Shown in pieces: positions 43,028-51,344 of a DNA stretch of 64,000 nucleotides. Every line of letters starts with the position of its first letter. Position 1 is the stretch's first letter. The stretch covers positions 36,887-100,886 of the forward strand of contig DBTT01000020.1 of NCBI GenBank assembly GCA_002307185.1, written 5' to 3'. Under the pieces are notes generated by a model. That model ran no database searches. It was not told the origin of the DNA and saw nothing but the letters and a program-made list of their open reading frames with translations. This DNA is from Bacteroidales bacterium UBA1309. GTDB lineage: Bacteria > Bacteroidota > Bacteroidia > Bacteroidales > Dysgonomonadaceae. Both the position numbers and the translations under genes were made by a program.

Positions 43028-43669
43028 ATGAGCAAGAATTTTGAAGAAGCCCTCCACTGGAGATATGCAACAAAAAAGTTTGATCCATCCAAAAAGGTAG
43101 ATCAGGAATTAGTAGATAAAATTATAGATGCCGCCTTGCTGACTCCAACGTCATCAGGCATGCACCCTTTCCAGGTTTTTGAAATACGAAACCAAGACAT
43201 CAAAAACAAGATGGTGCCCATAGCGATGGGACAAGAACAAGTTGCCGATGCTTCCCACGTGCTGGTGTTTGCCGCATGGGACAATTACACGGCAGAACGA
43301 ATCGACCATATCTTTGCTGAAATCACAGAAAAAAGAAAAGTGGAGACTGGAAGATACAATGCTTACACCGAAAGGATCAAGGGGCTGTATCTAAACAGGG
43401 AGCCTAGAATCAATTTTGAGCATACAGCTCGCCAAGCATACATTGGATTGGGCTTCGCAATGGCCATGGCCGCCGATCTGAAAGTTGACTCAACTCCGAT
43501 GGAAGGTTTTAATCCCGAACAATTGGACGAACTGCTCGGATTCAAAGAGCTGGGATTGCGCAGCGTGTTGGTGTTGCCATTGGGCTACAGGGACGAGGAA
43601 AAAGATTGGTTAGTGAATCTGGCCAAGGTGCGTCCCCCAAAAGAAGAATTTCTAACGATTTTGAAATAA
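43028..43669 (+). CDS. Nitroreductase-family NAD(P)H-dependent flavin oxidoreductase
   Basis: 213 residues. An FMN-binding fold: RYATKKFDPSKK at the N-terminus, LTPTSSGMHPFQVFEI for phosphate and flavin contact, and LGLRSVLVLPLGYRDEEKDW near the C-terminus. It resembles NfsB-like enzymes that reduce nitro or quinone compounds with two electrons. It lies between an OhrR-like regulator and thiol peroxidase in one forward unit, so it is likely induced by peroxides or electrophiles. Confidence 0.92.
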   Translation: MSKNFEEALHWRYATKKFDPSKKVDQELVDKIIDAALLTPTSSGMHPFQVFEIRNQDIKNKMVPIAMGQEQVADASHVLVFAAWDNYTAERIDHIFAEITEKRKVETGRYNAYTERIKGLYLNREPRINFEHTARQAYIGLGFAMAMAADLKVDSTPMEGFNPEQLDELLGFKELGLRSVLVLPLGYRDEEKDWLVNLAKVRPPKEEFLTILK

Positions 43670-43707
43670 TAATTTTACACGAAACGAATTAAAAAAATTA
43701 AAAAATT

Positions 43708-44211
43708 ATGGCAACAATCACTTTTAAAAAAGAATTGAAAGTTAACGTAGCTGGCGAATTACCTTCAACAGGAACAGCAGCACCTGAATTTACATTGGTG
43801 AAAGGCGATCTTTCAGAAGTTACATTGAAAGATTTGAAAGGCAAAAAATTACTTTTGAATATTTTCCCAAGCATTGACACCGGCGTTTGCGCTGCTTCTG
43901 TTCGCAAATTCAACAAAGAAGCGGCTGGCCTTGACAACACGATTGTTTTGGCTGTGTCCGTCGACCTCCCATTTGCTGCCGGAAGATTCTGCGCAGCAGA
44001 AGGAATTCAAAACGTGGTGACAGCTTCCGCTTTCCGCAATCCTGAATTTGCTCAGGCTTATGGCATCTTGATGGCCGATGGCCCATTGAAAGGACTTTTG
44101 GCTCGTTCGGTGGTTGTCGTTGACGCTGACGGAAAAGTAGCTTACACACAGCTTGTTCCTGAAGTAACAGAAGAACCAAACTACGAAGCTGCATTGGCTG
44201 CATTGAAATAA
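43708..44211 (+). CDS. tpx: Thiol peroxidase
   Basis: An atypical 2-Cys peroxiredoxin that reduces hydroperoxides using thioredoxin. 167 residues, exactly in the family range. The peroxidatic C61 lies in SIDTGVCAASV and the resolving C95 in GRFCAAEGI, both at the same numbers as in E. coli Tpx. Its codons are notably more optimised (GAA, AAA, GCT, GTT) than those of its neighbours, suggesting high expression. It is last in the OhrR-nitroreductase unit, 38 bases after it, and is followed by a perfect terminator. Confidence 0.96.
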   Translation: MATITFKKELKVNVAGELPSTGTAAPEFTLVKGDLSEVTLKDLKGKKLLLNIFPSIDTGVCAASVRKFNKEAAGLDNTIVLAVSVDLPFAAGRFCAAEGIQNVVTASAFRNPEFAQAYGILMADGPLKGLLARSVVVVDADGKVAYTQLVPEVTEEPNYEAALAALK

Positions 44212-44236
44212 TAAGTTCGCCCAAAATATTGATTTC

Positions 44237-44272
44237 GAAAAGTCTTCTGCCCTCACAAGCGGAAGACTTTTC
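44237..44272 (+). terminator. Terminator of the ohrR-tpx unit
   Basis: A perfect 11-bp stem, GAAAAGTCTTC with GAAGACTTTTC, followed by TTATTT. Its A-rich left flank means it may also act on the convergent reverse gene at 44307. Confidence 0.88.
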
Positions 44273-44306
44273 TTATTTCACCAAACTTACAAGAACAAAT
44301 GAAAAT

Positions 44307-45155
44307 CTATCTTGATTGAATATAATTGATAATCCCAATCACATCTTGCCCTCCCAAACCGGCTTCGTGCGCAGCCTGGTAGGTGGCGATAAGCGATTTG
44401 GACAAAGGAAAATCAGCTCCAGCCTTTTGAGCCAGCAAAATATCTTTCAGCATCAGGTCGAGGGCAAATGCGGGAGCAAAATCGTTTTGAAGCAACAAAG
44501 GTGTTTTCACCTTAGTGGCCCCGCTTCCGGTGGCGCTATTATTGATGATGTCGAGTATGTCTTTCCTGTCCACACCAAGTTTTTGAGAAAGCAAAACAGC
44601 CTCTGCCAAACCTTGGTAAATGATGGACACAAAATAATTGACGCACAGCTTTGCAGCCAAGCCTTTACCGTTCTCACCCAAATGCCGTATGGTGCTTCCC
44701 AGTTTCTCGAAATAAGGCAATGCACGCCTGATGTCGCTCTCGTCACCACCAACCATAATGGTCAGAGTTCCCTCGGCGGCAGGCTTGGTGCTGCCCGCAA
44801 CTGGTGCGTCTAAGAAACTTGCACCCTTCTCCTTTAATGAGATAGACGTGGAAATACTTAATTCGGGAGAAATGGTGCTCATATCGATAAACAACTTCCC
44901 TTGGATATTTAGGCTCAGAATTTTGCCATACACCGCTTTCGACGAATCATCGTTTGTTAGCATTGTAAAGACAATATCGCTTTGTTGTACCAAAGCATCG
45001 ATGGATTCGGCAACAGTGGATTTTTCCAAAAAGTCCTTCGTTTTTGAAATCGTCCTATTATACACCGACAGCGGGAATCCAGCCTTTTCAAGATTTTTAG
45101 CCATGGGATGCCCCATATTACCAAGTCCAATAAAACCCAATTTTTCAGTTTTCAT
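44307..45155 (-). CDS. Beta-hydroxyacid dehydrogenase (3-hydroxyisobutyrate dehydrogenase family)
   Basis: 282 residues. Rossmann motif GFIGLGNMGHPMAKNL at the N-terminus, then LDAPVAGSTKPAAEGTL (substrate-binding Ser/Gly loop) and the catalytic lysine in NGKGLAAKLCVNYF. Family members oxidise 3-hydroxyisobutyrate, tartronate semialdehyde or related C3-C4 acids, or reduce succinic semialdehyde. The exact substrate cannot be read. It is apparently a single gene. Confidence 0.9.
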   Translation of the reverse strand: MKTEKLGFIGLGNMGHPMAKNLEKAGFPLSVYNRTISKTKDFLEKSTVAESIDALVQQSDIVFTMLTNDDSSKAVYGKILSLNIQGKLFIDMSTISPELSISTSISLKEKGASFLDAPVAGSTKPAAEGTLTIMVGGDESDIRRALPYFEKLGSTIRHLGENGKGLAAKLCVNYFVSIIYQGLAEAVLLSQKLGVDRKDILDIINNSATGSGATKVKTPLLLQNDFAPAFALDLMLKDILLAQKAGADFPLSKSLIATYQAAHEAGLGGQDVIGIINYIQSR

Positions 45156-45296
45156 TTTGTGTACGAATTTTTGTTCATCATTGAAGATTTAAAGATAAAA
45201 TTACAATTCTCTTCGCAAAGCCGGCAAGCGCAGCCGTTAAACATTGTGCAGGAAATGTTATTTTTCCTATTACCAGAAAAGGAGGAAAAGCTAGCC

Positions 45297-45926
45297 CTAT
45301 CCGATGGTATCCAAATAGGTTTGCAAATTCTCCACATATTTTCCCACATGCAACCCATCCACAAAAGCATGGTTCACCTGAACAGAAAATGGGAGTAACA
45401 CCCGACCGTTGGCCTTGAAATATTTTCCCCACGAAACGCGCGGCACGGCATCTTCCCGGTTGAGACTGATTGTATGCGAAAGATGCGTAAACGACACCCA
45501 TGGCAAACAAGTGATATACACCAAATCGTCTCTCCCAGCCAATTCCTCCAAAGGAAAATATGCTTTTTGTGCATGGTTCTTGGCTGCTGATTTATTGACA
45601 AAATCGACAAGCGACGCTTCCATTTCCACCAGCAAAAACTTAAATAATTCGTCGCCATCTTGCATATCGGTGAATGATGGATGCAATGTATCGTGCAGCA
45701 CGACCTTGCCATCCCTAATCCTATATTTGAACTCATCCATTTGATTCATCACCTGAGTGGAAGCAAATATCATCGAATAATAAAACGACAAATGATTTTC
45801 CCGTGTGAAGCCAACAAAATTGGTGACATCCAAATTCATACAGATATTGTACTGTGGATAATCCATTTGTCCAAAAAATTGATAATGTTCCTTCCGTTTC
45901 CAGTTTTCAATGTCAATGTATTTCAT
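45297..45926 (-). CDS. Chloramphenicol acetyltransferase-like protein
   Basis: 209 residues of the trimeric CAT fold. The catalytic motif is VNHAFVDG (H186, D190), matching HHxxxDG except that the first His is Asn; the catalytic second His is kept. Substrate-site features FYYSMIFASTQVMNQ and FTHLSHTI are also present. Bacteroidales often carry a chromosomal CAT-like gene of this kind, and many are not proven to give chloramphenicol resistance. No resistance island is visible around it. Confidence 0.88.
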   Translation of the reverse strand: MKYIDIENWKRKEHYQFFGQMDYPQYNICMNLDVTNFVGFTRENHLSFYYSMIFASTQVMNQMDEFKYRIRDGKVVLHDTLHPSFTDMQDGDELFKFLLVEMEASLVDFVNKSAAKNHAQKAYFPLEELAGRDDLVYITCLPWVSFTHLSHTISLNREDAVPRVSWGKYFKANGRVLLPFSVQVNHAFVDGLHVGKYVENLQTYLDTIG

Positions 45927-45987
45927 GATTTTGCAAAATGTAAAAATGTAAATAAGCCCAATTTGAGAATACGAAGATAAATAAAAA

Positions 45988-46017
45988 ACTGCCCTATTCC
46001 ATCCAGAATAAGGCAGT
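45988..46017 (-). terminator. Terminator of the kduI-like gene
   Basis: A stem of 6 + 5 bp with one mismatch (ACTGCC...GGCAGT and TATTC...GAATA) is followed by a T-rich tract on the reverse strand. It lies 30 bases past the stop codon. Confidence 0.78.
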
Positions 46018-46046
46018 CAGACAAACTATTTTTTCGTTGAACCGGA

Positions 46047-46946
46047 TTACTTCAAATCCGTTGTTTTAATCTTGTCCATGTCACCGTAATCCAGGTTTTC
46101 GCCGCCCATTCCCCAGATAAACATGTAGTTGCTTGTTCCAGCACCACAATGCACCGACCATGGTTCGGAGATAACAGCTTGTTCATTTTTCACCCAAATA
46201 TTGCGGGTTTCCTGTGGCTCTCCCATGAAATGCGCCACCACTTGATTTTCGGGAACTTGGAAGTAGAAATAAGCTTCCATGCGACGCATGTGGGCATGCG
46301 CAGGCATGGTGTTCCATACACTTCCCGTCTTCAATTCGGTTAAGCCCATTTGCAACTGGCAGGTTGGCAACACATTATTGACAATCAACTGGTTGATAAC
46401 ACGGTCGTTCGATTCAGCAAGCGAACCGGCATTTTTCACCACAGCTTCTTTGGTGGTAATTTTCTTCGTAGGATAGTTTTTATAAGCCGGAGTGGAATTG
46501 AAATAGAATTTGGCGGGATTTGCTGGATTGTCGGAGCTGAAAACAATTTCATCCGGTCCACAGCCAACATATAGAGCCTCCTTGAAACCCAATGAATATT
46601 CCGTATTGCCCACTTTCACTTTTCCAGGCGCACCCACATTGATGATTCCAATTTCGCGGCGTTGCAAAAAGTTAGGGGATTTCAAAGGATCGATAGTTTC
46701 CAACTTCAGGGCTTGCGTAACTGGGAGTGCACCACCCAGAATAAATCTGTCCACAAGTGTGTATGTAATATTGATTTTGTCTTTTTCAAAAATCTTTTCC
46801 ACCAAAAATTCTTTTCTGAGTTTTTGCGTATCGTAACTTTTCACGTCATCGGGAGCGTGGGCATAACGCACTTCATAATTCACTGTTTGCGCAGTCATCG
46901 CCAATGCTGCAAGAGCTAAACTCATGGATAAAAAAAGTCGTTTCAT
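46047..46946 (-). CDS. kduI: 5-dehydro-4-deoxy-D-glucuronate isomerase KduI with a signal peptide
   Basis: Isomerises 5-keto-4-deoxyuronate, the product of pectin or glycosaminoglycan lyases, to 3-deoxy-D-glycero-2,5-hexodiulosonate. 299 residues. Zinc ligands H217, H219, E224 and H266 (in PAHAHMRRMEAYFYF and SVHCGAG) have the same spacing as E. coli H196/H198/E203/H245. Residues 1-20 (MKRLFLSMSLALAALAMTAQ) form a clear cleavable signal peptide that cytoplasmic KduI lacks. The extra length (about 20 residues) is just this peptide. So the product should be periplasmic. No lyase, kduD or SusCD genes are beside it. It has its own promoter and terminator. Confidence 0.93.
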   Translation of the reverse strand: MKRLFLSMSLALAALAMTAQTVNYEVRYAHAPDDVKSYDTQKLRKEFLVEKIFEKDKINITYTLVDRFILGGALPVTQALKLETIDPLKSPNFLQRREIGIINVGAPGKVKVGNTEYSLGFKEALYVGCGPDEIVFSSDNPANPAKFYFNSTPAYKNYPTKKITTKEAVVKNAGSLAESNDRVINQLIVNNVLPTCQLQMGLTELKTGSVWNTMPAHAHMRRMEAYFYFQVPENQVVAHFMGEPQETRNIWVKNEQAVISEPWSVHCGAGTSNYMFIWGMGGENLDYGDMDKIKTTDLK

Positions 46947-47010
46947 TTCTTATTACTTTATATGATAAGTTAAATTCTATATTCTTATTTTTCCTAATCC
47001 TCGTTTCATG

Positions 47011-47041
47011 CAAATGTATAAAAATCTACCCTAAAGTACAA
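47011..47041 (-). promoter_or_regulatory. Promoter of the kduI-like gene
   Basis: On the reverse strand TACATTTG (47011-47018) is the -7 box, with TTG (47039-47041) 20 bases upstream. The predicted leader is about 55 bases. Confidence 0.68.
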
Positions 47042-47100
47042 GTTTCGTATTTTAATGTGAGTTCGGCATAAGAAAATGGATAGAAAATTAGCATAATGCA

Positions 47101-47470
47101 ATTTTTGGTAAATTATATGCTGATAGAGGATATATTTCCAAAGACTCAGAGATATTCTTTTTGTTGATGGCATTCATTTAGTTAATAAATTGATAAACAG
47201 AATTATAGGTGATGAAATTACTTTGTAAGACAAAACAAACCTTCATAAAAAAGCCGTAATTGAATTGGTCAACGATGAGTTGAAAAATATATGCCAGATT
47301 GAACACACCACAAAATTGATAAGGGAACAATTCACCAGATTGAATTGCTCTACGTCTTCCTTATAAACCAATAAAGCATTCAACACAAAAGCTAATGCTT
47401 GACGATGTTTGCAGCACTATTCATAACAAGAGACAATTTGCGTGCAAAACAAGAGACAAAAACCTTCCCA
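47101..47470 (+). pseudogene. Decayed IS982-family transposase, C-terminal half
   Basis: Three fragments in IS982 order are readable. GKLYADRGYISK (from 47107), DGIHLVNKL (from 47166, shifted frame) and LHKKAVIELVNDELKNICQI then EHTT (from 47241). They match the DDE-type IS982 C-terminal pattern ADRGY, GIHLV, and the KRAVIE..ND.LKNICQIEH helix with the catalytic Glu. A frameshift and an in-frame TAA at 47226-47228 (probably once a Tyr codon) inactivate it. No terminal repeats were identified. Very likely an old insertion. Confidence 0.75.
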
Positions 47471-47488
47471 GCCTACTAAATAATCTCC

Positions 47489-47496
47489 TATCTTTG
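47489..47496 (+). promoter_or_regulatory. -7 box of the MmcQ/YjbR gene
   Basis: TATCTTTG fits the consensus 33 bases before ATG 47530. Confidence 0.62.
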
Positions 47497-47529
47497 CAAT
47501 AAAAACTGTTTCAAAAATCTATTGCGAAT

Positions 47530-47898
47530 ATGAACGTTGAAGAAGTAAGAGAATATTGCCTATCCGTAAAAGGGGCTACCGAATGTTTTCCATTTGACGA
47601 CACAACATTGGTATTCAAAGTAATGGATAAAATGTTTGCCTATATGTCTATCGAATCTTCAAGTGATGGATTCCGGATCAACCTGAAATGTGAACCAGAA
47701 AAAGCGATTGAATTACGGGAAAGATTTAACGGAATTGTCCCCGGATACCACGCCAATAAAAAATATTGGAACACCATCTATTTTGATTCCGACGTTCCTG
47801 ACAATGAATTGAAAAGCCTGATCCATCATTCTGTGGACGAGGTCATCAAAAAATTACCCCGAAAGAAGCAGGAAGAATACGCTGAATTGTCAGAATAA
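47530..47898 (+). CDS. MmcQ/YjbR-family protein
   Basis: 122 residues of the CyaY-like (double-wing) fold. Family signatures: VREYCLSVKGATECFPFDDTTLVFKV split around FPFD, then GYHANKKYWNTIYFD (the H-x3-K-x-W-x-T block) and a C-terminal helix SYDLV-like region here DEVIKKLPRKKQEEY. Sometimes called DNA-binding, but its cellular role is unsettled. It is followed after 14 bases by birA, so the two are co-transcribed. Confidence 0.9.
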   Translation: MNVEEVREYCLSVKGATECFPFDDTTLVFKVMDKMFAYMSIESSSDGFRINLKCEPEKAIELRERFNGIVPGYHANKKYWNTIYFDSDVPDNELKSLIHHSVDEVIKKLPRKKQEEYAELSE

Positions 47899-47912
47899 GC
47901 TAGATAGAAAGC

Positions 47913-48653
47913 ATGAATATCATACACATAACGGAAACCATTTCCACCAATTCTTTTCTCCGGGATTGGAGCAATAGCCATCCCGAAGCAGACGAAACGG
48001 TGGTTTTTGCCGACAAGCAAACCGCCGGGAGAGGTCAACGCGGCAACGTGTGGGAATCGGAACCCGAAAAAAACATCACGATGAGCCTATTGCTCAAACC
48101 AAAATCCGTAGCTGCCGACCAACAGTTCATCCTTTCGCAAATAGTTTCCTTGGCAATCACGGAAACCCTTTCCGAATACACGGAAGAAATCAGCATTAAG
48201 TGGCCAAACGATATTTATTACCAAGACAAGAAAATCTGCGGGATATTGATTGAGAACGACATAAGCGACGGCATCATCAGCCGATCGATTATCGGAATTG
48301 GGTTGAATATCAACCAAAAACAGTTCTTCAGCGATGCACCGAACCCTGTCTCGTTGTCGCAAATCACGGGCAAGGAACACGACATCGAAGAGATCGTATC
48401 GAACATCGCATCGGGCATCATCTACAATTATTATTTATTAAAATCGTCTCCCGAGTGGTGGACTAATTTTCAAGAAAAATATACCGGGTTTCTCTACCGC
48501 AAAGATGGATTCCACCATTTTGCAACAGAAAAAGAAACTTTCCGGGCAAGAATCCACGACATAGAACCTTCCGGCTTACTCGTCTTGGAAAGGGAAACTA
48601 GTGGGGAAACGGAGGCTTTTGCATTTAAGGAGGTGAAGTTTGTAGTGGAATAA
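47913..48653 (+). CDS. birA: Biotin--[acetyl-CoA-carboxylase] ligase
   Basis: Attaches biotin to carboxylase subunits through biotinyl-AMP. 246 residues, without the N-terminal HTH domain, so it is a non-repressor class I ligase. The biotin/ATP loop is AGRGQRGNVWESEPEKN (GRGxxG) and KWPNDIYYQDKKICGILIEN holds the catalytic lysine. GIGLNIN and a small SH3-like C-terminal domain follow. Co-transcribed with the MmcQ/YjbR gene. Confidence 0.95.
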   Translation: MNIIHITETISTNSFLRDWSNSHPEADETVVFADKQTAGRGQRGNVWESEPEKNITMSLLLKPKSVAADQQFILSQIVSLAITETLSEYTEEISIKWPNDIYYQDKKICGILIENDISDGIISRSIIGIGLNINQKQFFSDAPNPVSLSQITGKEHDIEEIVSNIASGIIYNYYLLKSSPEWWTNFQEKYTGFLYRKDGFHHFATEKETFRARIHDIEPSGLLVLERETSGETEAFAFKEVKFVVE

Positions 48654-49322
48654 AATGTTGAGTAAAAACCAATAAAGCCAACAATCGATTTTTATCGGCC
48701 TATTGAGTTCTTTCTACTGTAATTCATATGTTGCGCTCTAGGGTTAATTGACCTGAACTTAATCAAATATTCACGTAGTTCGTATTGGAAATCACAATTA
48801 AAGAACTCAGTGTCCCAATCTATATGTAAATGGTTTATTGGAAACTGGAAAGTATAAATATATAGCCCAAGAAATGGATGGTATTTTCAGCACTTCCACA
48901 ATATCCTCATTGTTGTTTCGTTCAGCATTTTCTTCATAAGCGAAAAATAAGAATTACAAACGTTGAGAAAAGAGACTTAACATTGAACTAAAAGACACGG
49001 AGCCTAACACAATAATTCGATTTATCGGCCTTACTTTTAATTTCACCAACTATTACCTATTATCCCACGACGCTATAACCTAACATGTACTTATATTATT
49101 TTTACTAAATTTAACCACAAACATATAAACATAAAAAACTTTCGCAGGAGTCATTTTTGCCAAAAAGCCTTATCTTGCAATTTTATGTAGCTATCTAGTT
49201 AAAAAGAATAGTTGTTTTGCGAAAAAAGATTAAGCAGTTTTAAAAAATAAGAGGAATATTGCTAATAATATTTTTATTTTTTTTCTATTTTTGCAAAATA
49301 AAACCCCAATACAAAAAAAGTA
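48654..49322. other. 669-base non-coding stretch with weak repeats
   Basis: AT-rich. It contains a perfect 10-bp inverted repeat TGAGTTCTTT / AAAGAACTCA (48704-48713 and 48800-48809), and two imperfect direct copies sharing CGATTT(T)ATCGGCCT near 48685 and 49010. A short region around 48840-48940 could be read as a decayed gene, but no family is recognisable. It ends with the -7 box of the histidine kinase (49286-49293). Confidence 0.5.
49286..49293 (+). promoter_or_regulatory. -7 box of the histidine kinase operon
   Basis: TATTTTTG fits the consensus and lies 29 bases before ATG 49323. Confidence 0.6.
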
Positions 49323-51344
49323 ATGCGCCATTTTAGGAAAATAGACAAAGCATTGTGCTTAGTTTTAAGTTTCACTATGCTGACACTATTTAATTCATGC
49401 TCCCATCGAGATGATAAAGAAAATTTACATGAAAAAAAACTTAGAAATATTCTCATCCGAGGAAATGATTCCCTTCGCATCAATCCTTTTTCTTCAATAA
49501 GTATCTTAGATGAAGTGATCACTCAAACTACGGACAGCACAACCTATCACAAAGCAATAATAACCAAAGGAAAAGCATATTTTCTATTAGGAAAATTTGA
49601 TTCTGCAATGCTCCTTGAGCGCAAAGCTCTTGCCTATTTTCAAACAAACCAACTATCAGATTCAACAAAGGAGCTTCTTTCCGACTGCTATAACAGCTTG
49701 GGAAACATTTACAGTAGATTAAGCAAGTCTGATTCTGCTATTGTTTTTTATGAAAAAGCCATTCAACACAATATCCCAACGCGCGTTCCCGACATTTTAA
49801 TAAATATTGCCGACCAATATAAATTTAAGGGTAATTACGCCATGAGTGCTTCAATGCTAAGAAAGGCACTTTTCATATGTGATTCGCTAGGAGTCGAGAA
49901 GATGAAATTTCCGGTTAATTTCGCATTAGCAGATGTGTATCTGAGCCTCCATGATTATAAACTTGCCGACCAATATTATCTTTTGGCAGAAAAAGAACTG
50001 AATGATCGCTCCGTGAATGAAAAACTGGTATTTTACAACAATCGAGGTAATTATTATTATTATACTGGAAATTATGCGAGATCAAAAGAGTGGTTTTTGA
50101 AAGTAAAAGATTTGGCAGAAAAAACAAAAAATGAATTTTCGGTAAATCTCTGTTATATCAATTTATCTGATATATACCTGCATTTGGATAAAATAGATTC
50201 TGCTAAGCATTATGTGGACAAGTCGGAAAAATATTTTGCAAGCCTAACATTCAAAGCCGGAATTTATTATGCAAATACCATCAAACTAGGTATCGCCATG
50301 AAATGTAAAAATTTCAATGAAATCAATTCTCTCAAAGGCGAGTTCAGCGACAATGAACCCGAGGTCGATCCGAATCTGGTTTCAATCCGCAATAAGTTTC
50401 TTGAACAAATTGCTGTTGAACAAGGAAACTACGCATCAGCCTATTATTATTTAAATAAAAATCAACAATTAAACGACTCTCTTCGCAATGATATTACATT
50501 GAAACGGATGGAAGAGTTAGACTTTCGATATAGGCAGGATACATTAGTTCTTTCAAAAGAAATTTATATAAACCGTCAAAATAGTGAAGTACAGTCTCTT
50601 AGGCTAAGTATATATTTCTGGATTCTGGTGAGTGTCTCAGGCCTTTTAATAAGCCTCGTCGTATATTTGGGGATAAAGAAACGACACAACCAACAACGCA
50701 TCACATACTTGGAACAAATCACACGGTTCAAGATGACCAACATACGGAACAGAATCTCCCCTCATTTTCTTTTCAATGTACTCAACAACGAAATACAGAA
50801 CATGGATGAAGAAAAGAAAGAACATTTATTCACACTAGTTCACCTTCTCCGAAAAAGTCTCGAACTTGCAGAACAGGTTTCAATCCCCATGTCGGACGAG
50901 GTTGAGTTCACAAAAGCCTTTATCGAACTCGAAAAACATAAGTTAGGGGATAATTATTCGATTGTTTGGGATGTTGACCCGAAAATAGACCTGCAAAAAA
51001 CAAGAATGATTCCTCTAATGATTCAGATTCCGGTAGAAAATTCAATAAAACACGGCTTAGGCCAGCTCAACCGAGAAAAGCTGCTTACTATTTCCATAAA
51101 ACAAGAAGAAAATGGTATTCTGATCGAGATTGCAGACAACGGGCGTGGCATTCGTCACACTTACGAAACACAATCAAAAGGAACGGGTACTGGCTTGAGA
51201 GTGATCAATCAAACAATCGAAATATTAAACTCACGTAACTCTGAAAAAATAGCCTTTTCAATACGCAATCGGGAAAAAGAGTCAACTGAGGGATGCATTG
51301 CCGAGATTTATCTTCCAATAAATTATAAATTTGAGTACAAATGA
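49323..51344 (+). CDS. TPR-containing sensor histidine kinase of the LytS type
   Basis: 673 residues. The N-terminus (about 1-26) is a signal with lipobox-like LFNSCS. A long TPR array follows (about 50-400; for example YNSLGNIYSRLSKSDSAIVFYEKA), then one transmembrane helix (about 430-450, FWILVSVSGLLISLVVYLG). The His_kinase domain has the phospho-acceptor H481 in RISPHFLFNVLNNE, and the HATPase has ENSIKHG and IADNGRGI with a GTGTGLR lid. Periplasmic TPRs probably sense a peptide or protein. It overlaps its response regulator by 4 bases, so the pair is a two-component system. The signal sensed is unknown. Confidence 0.92.
   Translation: MRHFRKIDKALCLVLSFTMLTLFNSCSHRDDKENLHEKKLRNILIRGNDSLRINPFSSISILDEVITQTTDSTTYHKAIITKGKAYFLLGKFDSAMLLERKALAYFQTNQLSDSTKELLSDCYNSLGNIYSRLSKSDSAIVFYEKAIQHNIPTRVPDILINIADQYKFKGNYAMSASMLRKALFICDSLGVEKMKFPVNFALADVYLSLHDYKLADQYYLLAEKELNDRSVNEKLVFYNNRGNYYYYTGNYARSKEWFLKVKDLAEKTKNEFSVNLCYINLSDIYLHLDKIDSAKHYVDKSEKYFASLTFKAGIYYANTIKLGIAMKCKNFNEINSLKGEFSDNEPEVDPNLVSIRNKFLEQIAVEQGNYASAYYYLNKNQQLNDSLRNDITLKRMEELDFRYRQDTLVLSKEIYINRQNSEVQSLRLSIYFWILVSVSGLLISLVVYLGIKKRHNQQRITYLEQITRFKMTNIRNRISPHFLFNVLNNEIQNMDEEKKEHLFTLVHLLRKSLELAEQVSIPMSDEVEFTKAFIELEKHKLGDNYSIVWDVDPKIDLQKTRMIPLMIQIPVENSIKHGLGQLNREKLLTISIKQEENGILIEIADNGRGIRHTYETQSKGTGTGLRVINQTIEILNSRNSEKIAFSIRNREKESTEGCIAEIYLPINYKFEYK

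Larger units (their letters stand above)
46947..47529. other. Intergenic stretch with promoters and a dead transposase
   Basis: Holds the kduI promoter (47011-47041), a decayed IS982-type transposase (about 47101-47470) and the -7 box of the MmcQ/YjbR gene (47489-47496). Apart from these I see no gene. Confidence 0.7.

Noticed and set aside
45297..45926. Acquired chloramphenicol resistance gene
   Set aside because: The CAT motif differs at the first His, and no mobile or resistance context surrounds it. A chromosomal CAT-like gene is the cautious reading.
47913..48653. BirA as a biotin repressor
   Set aside because: There is no N-terminal HTH domain, so it is a ligase only.
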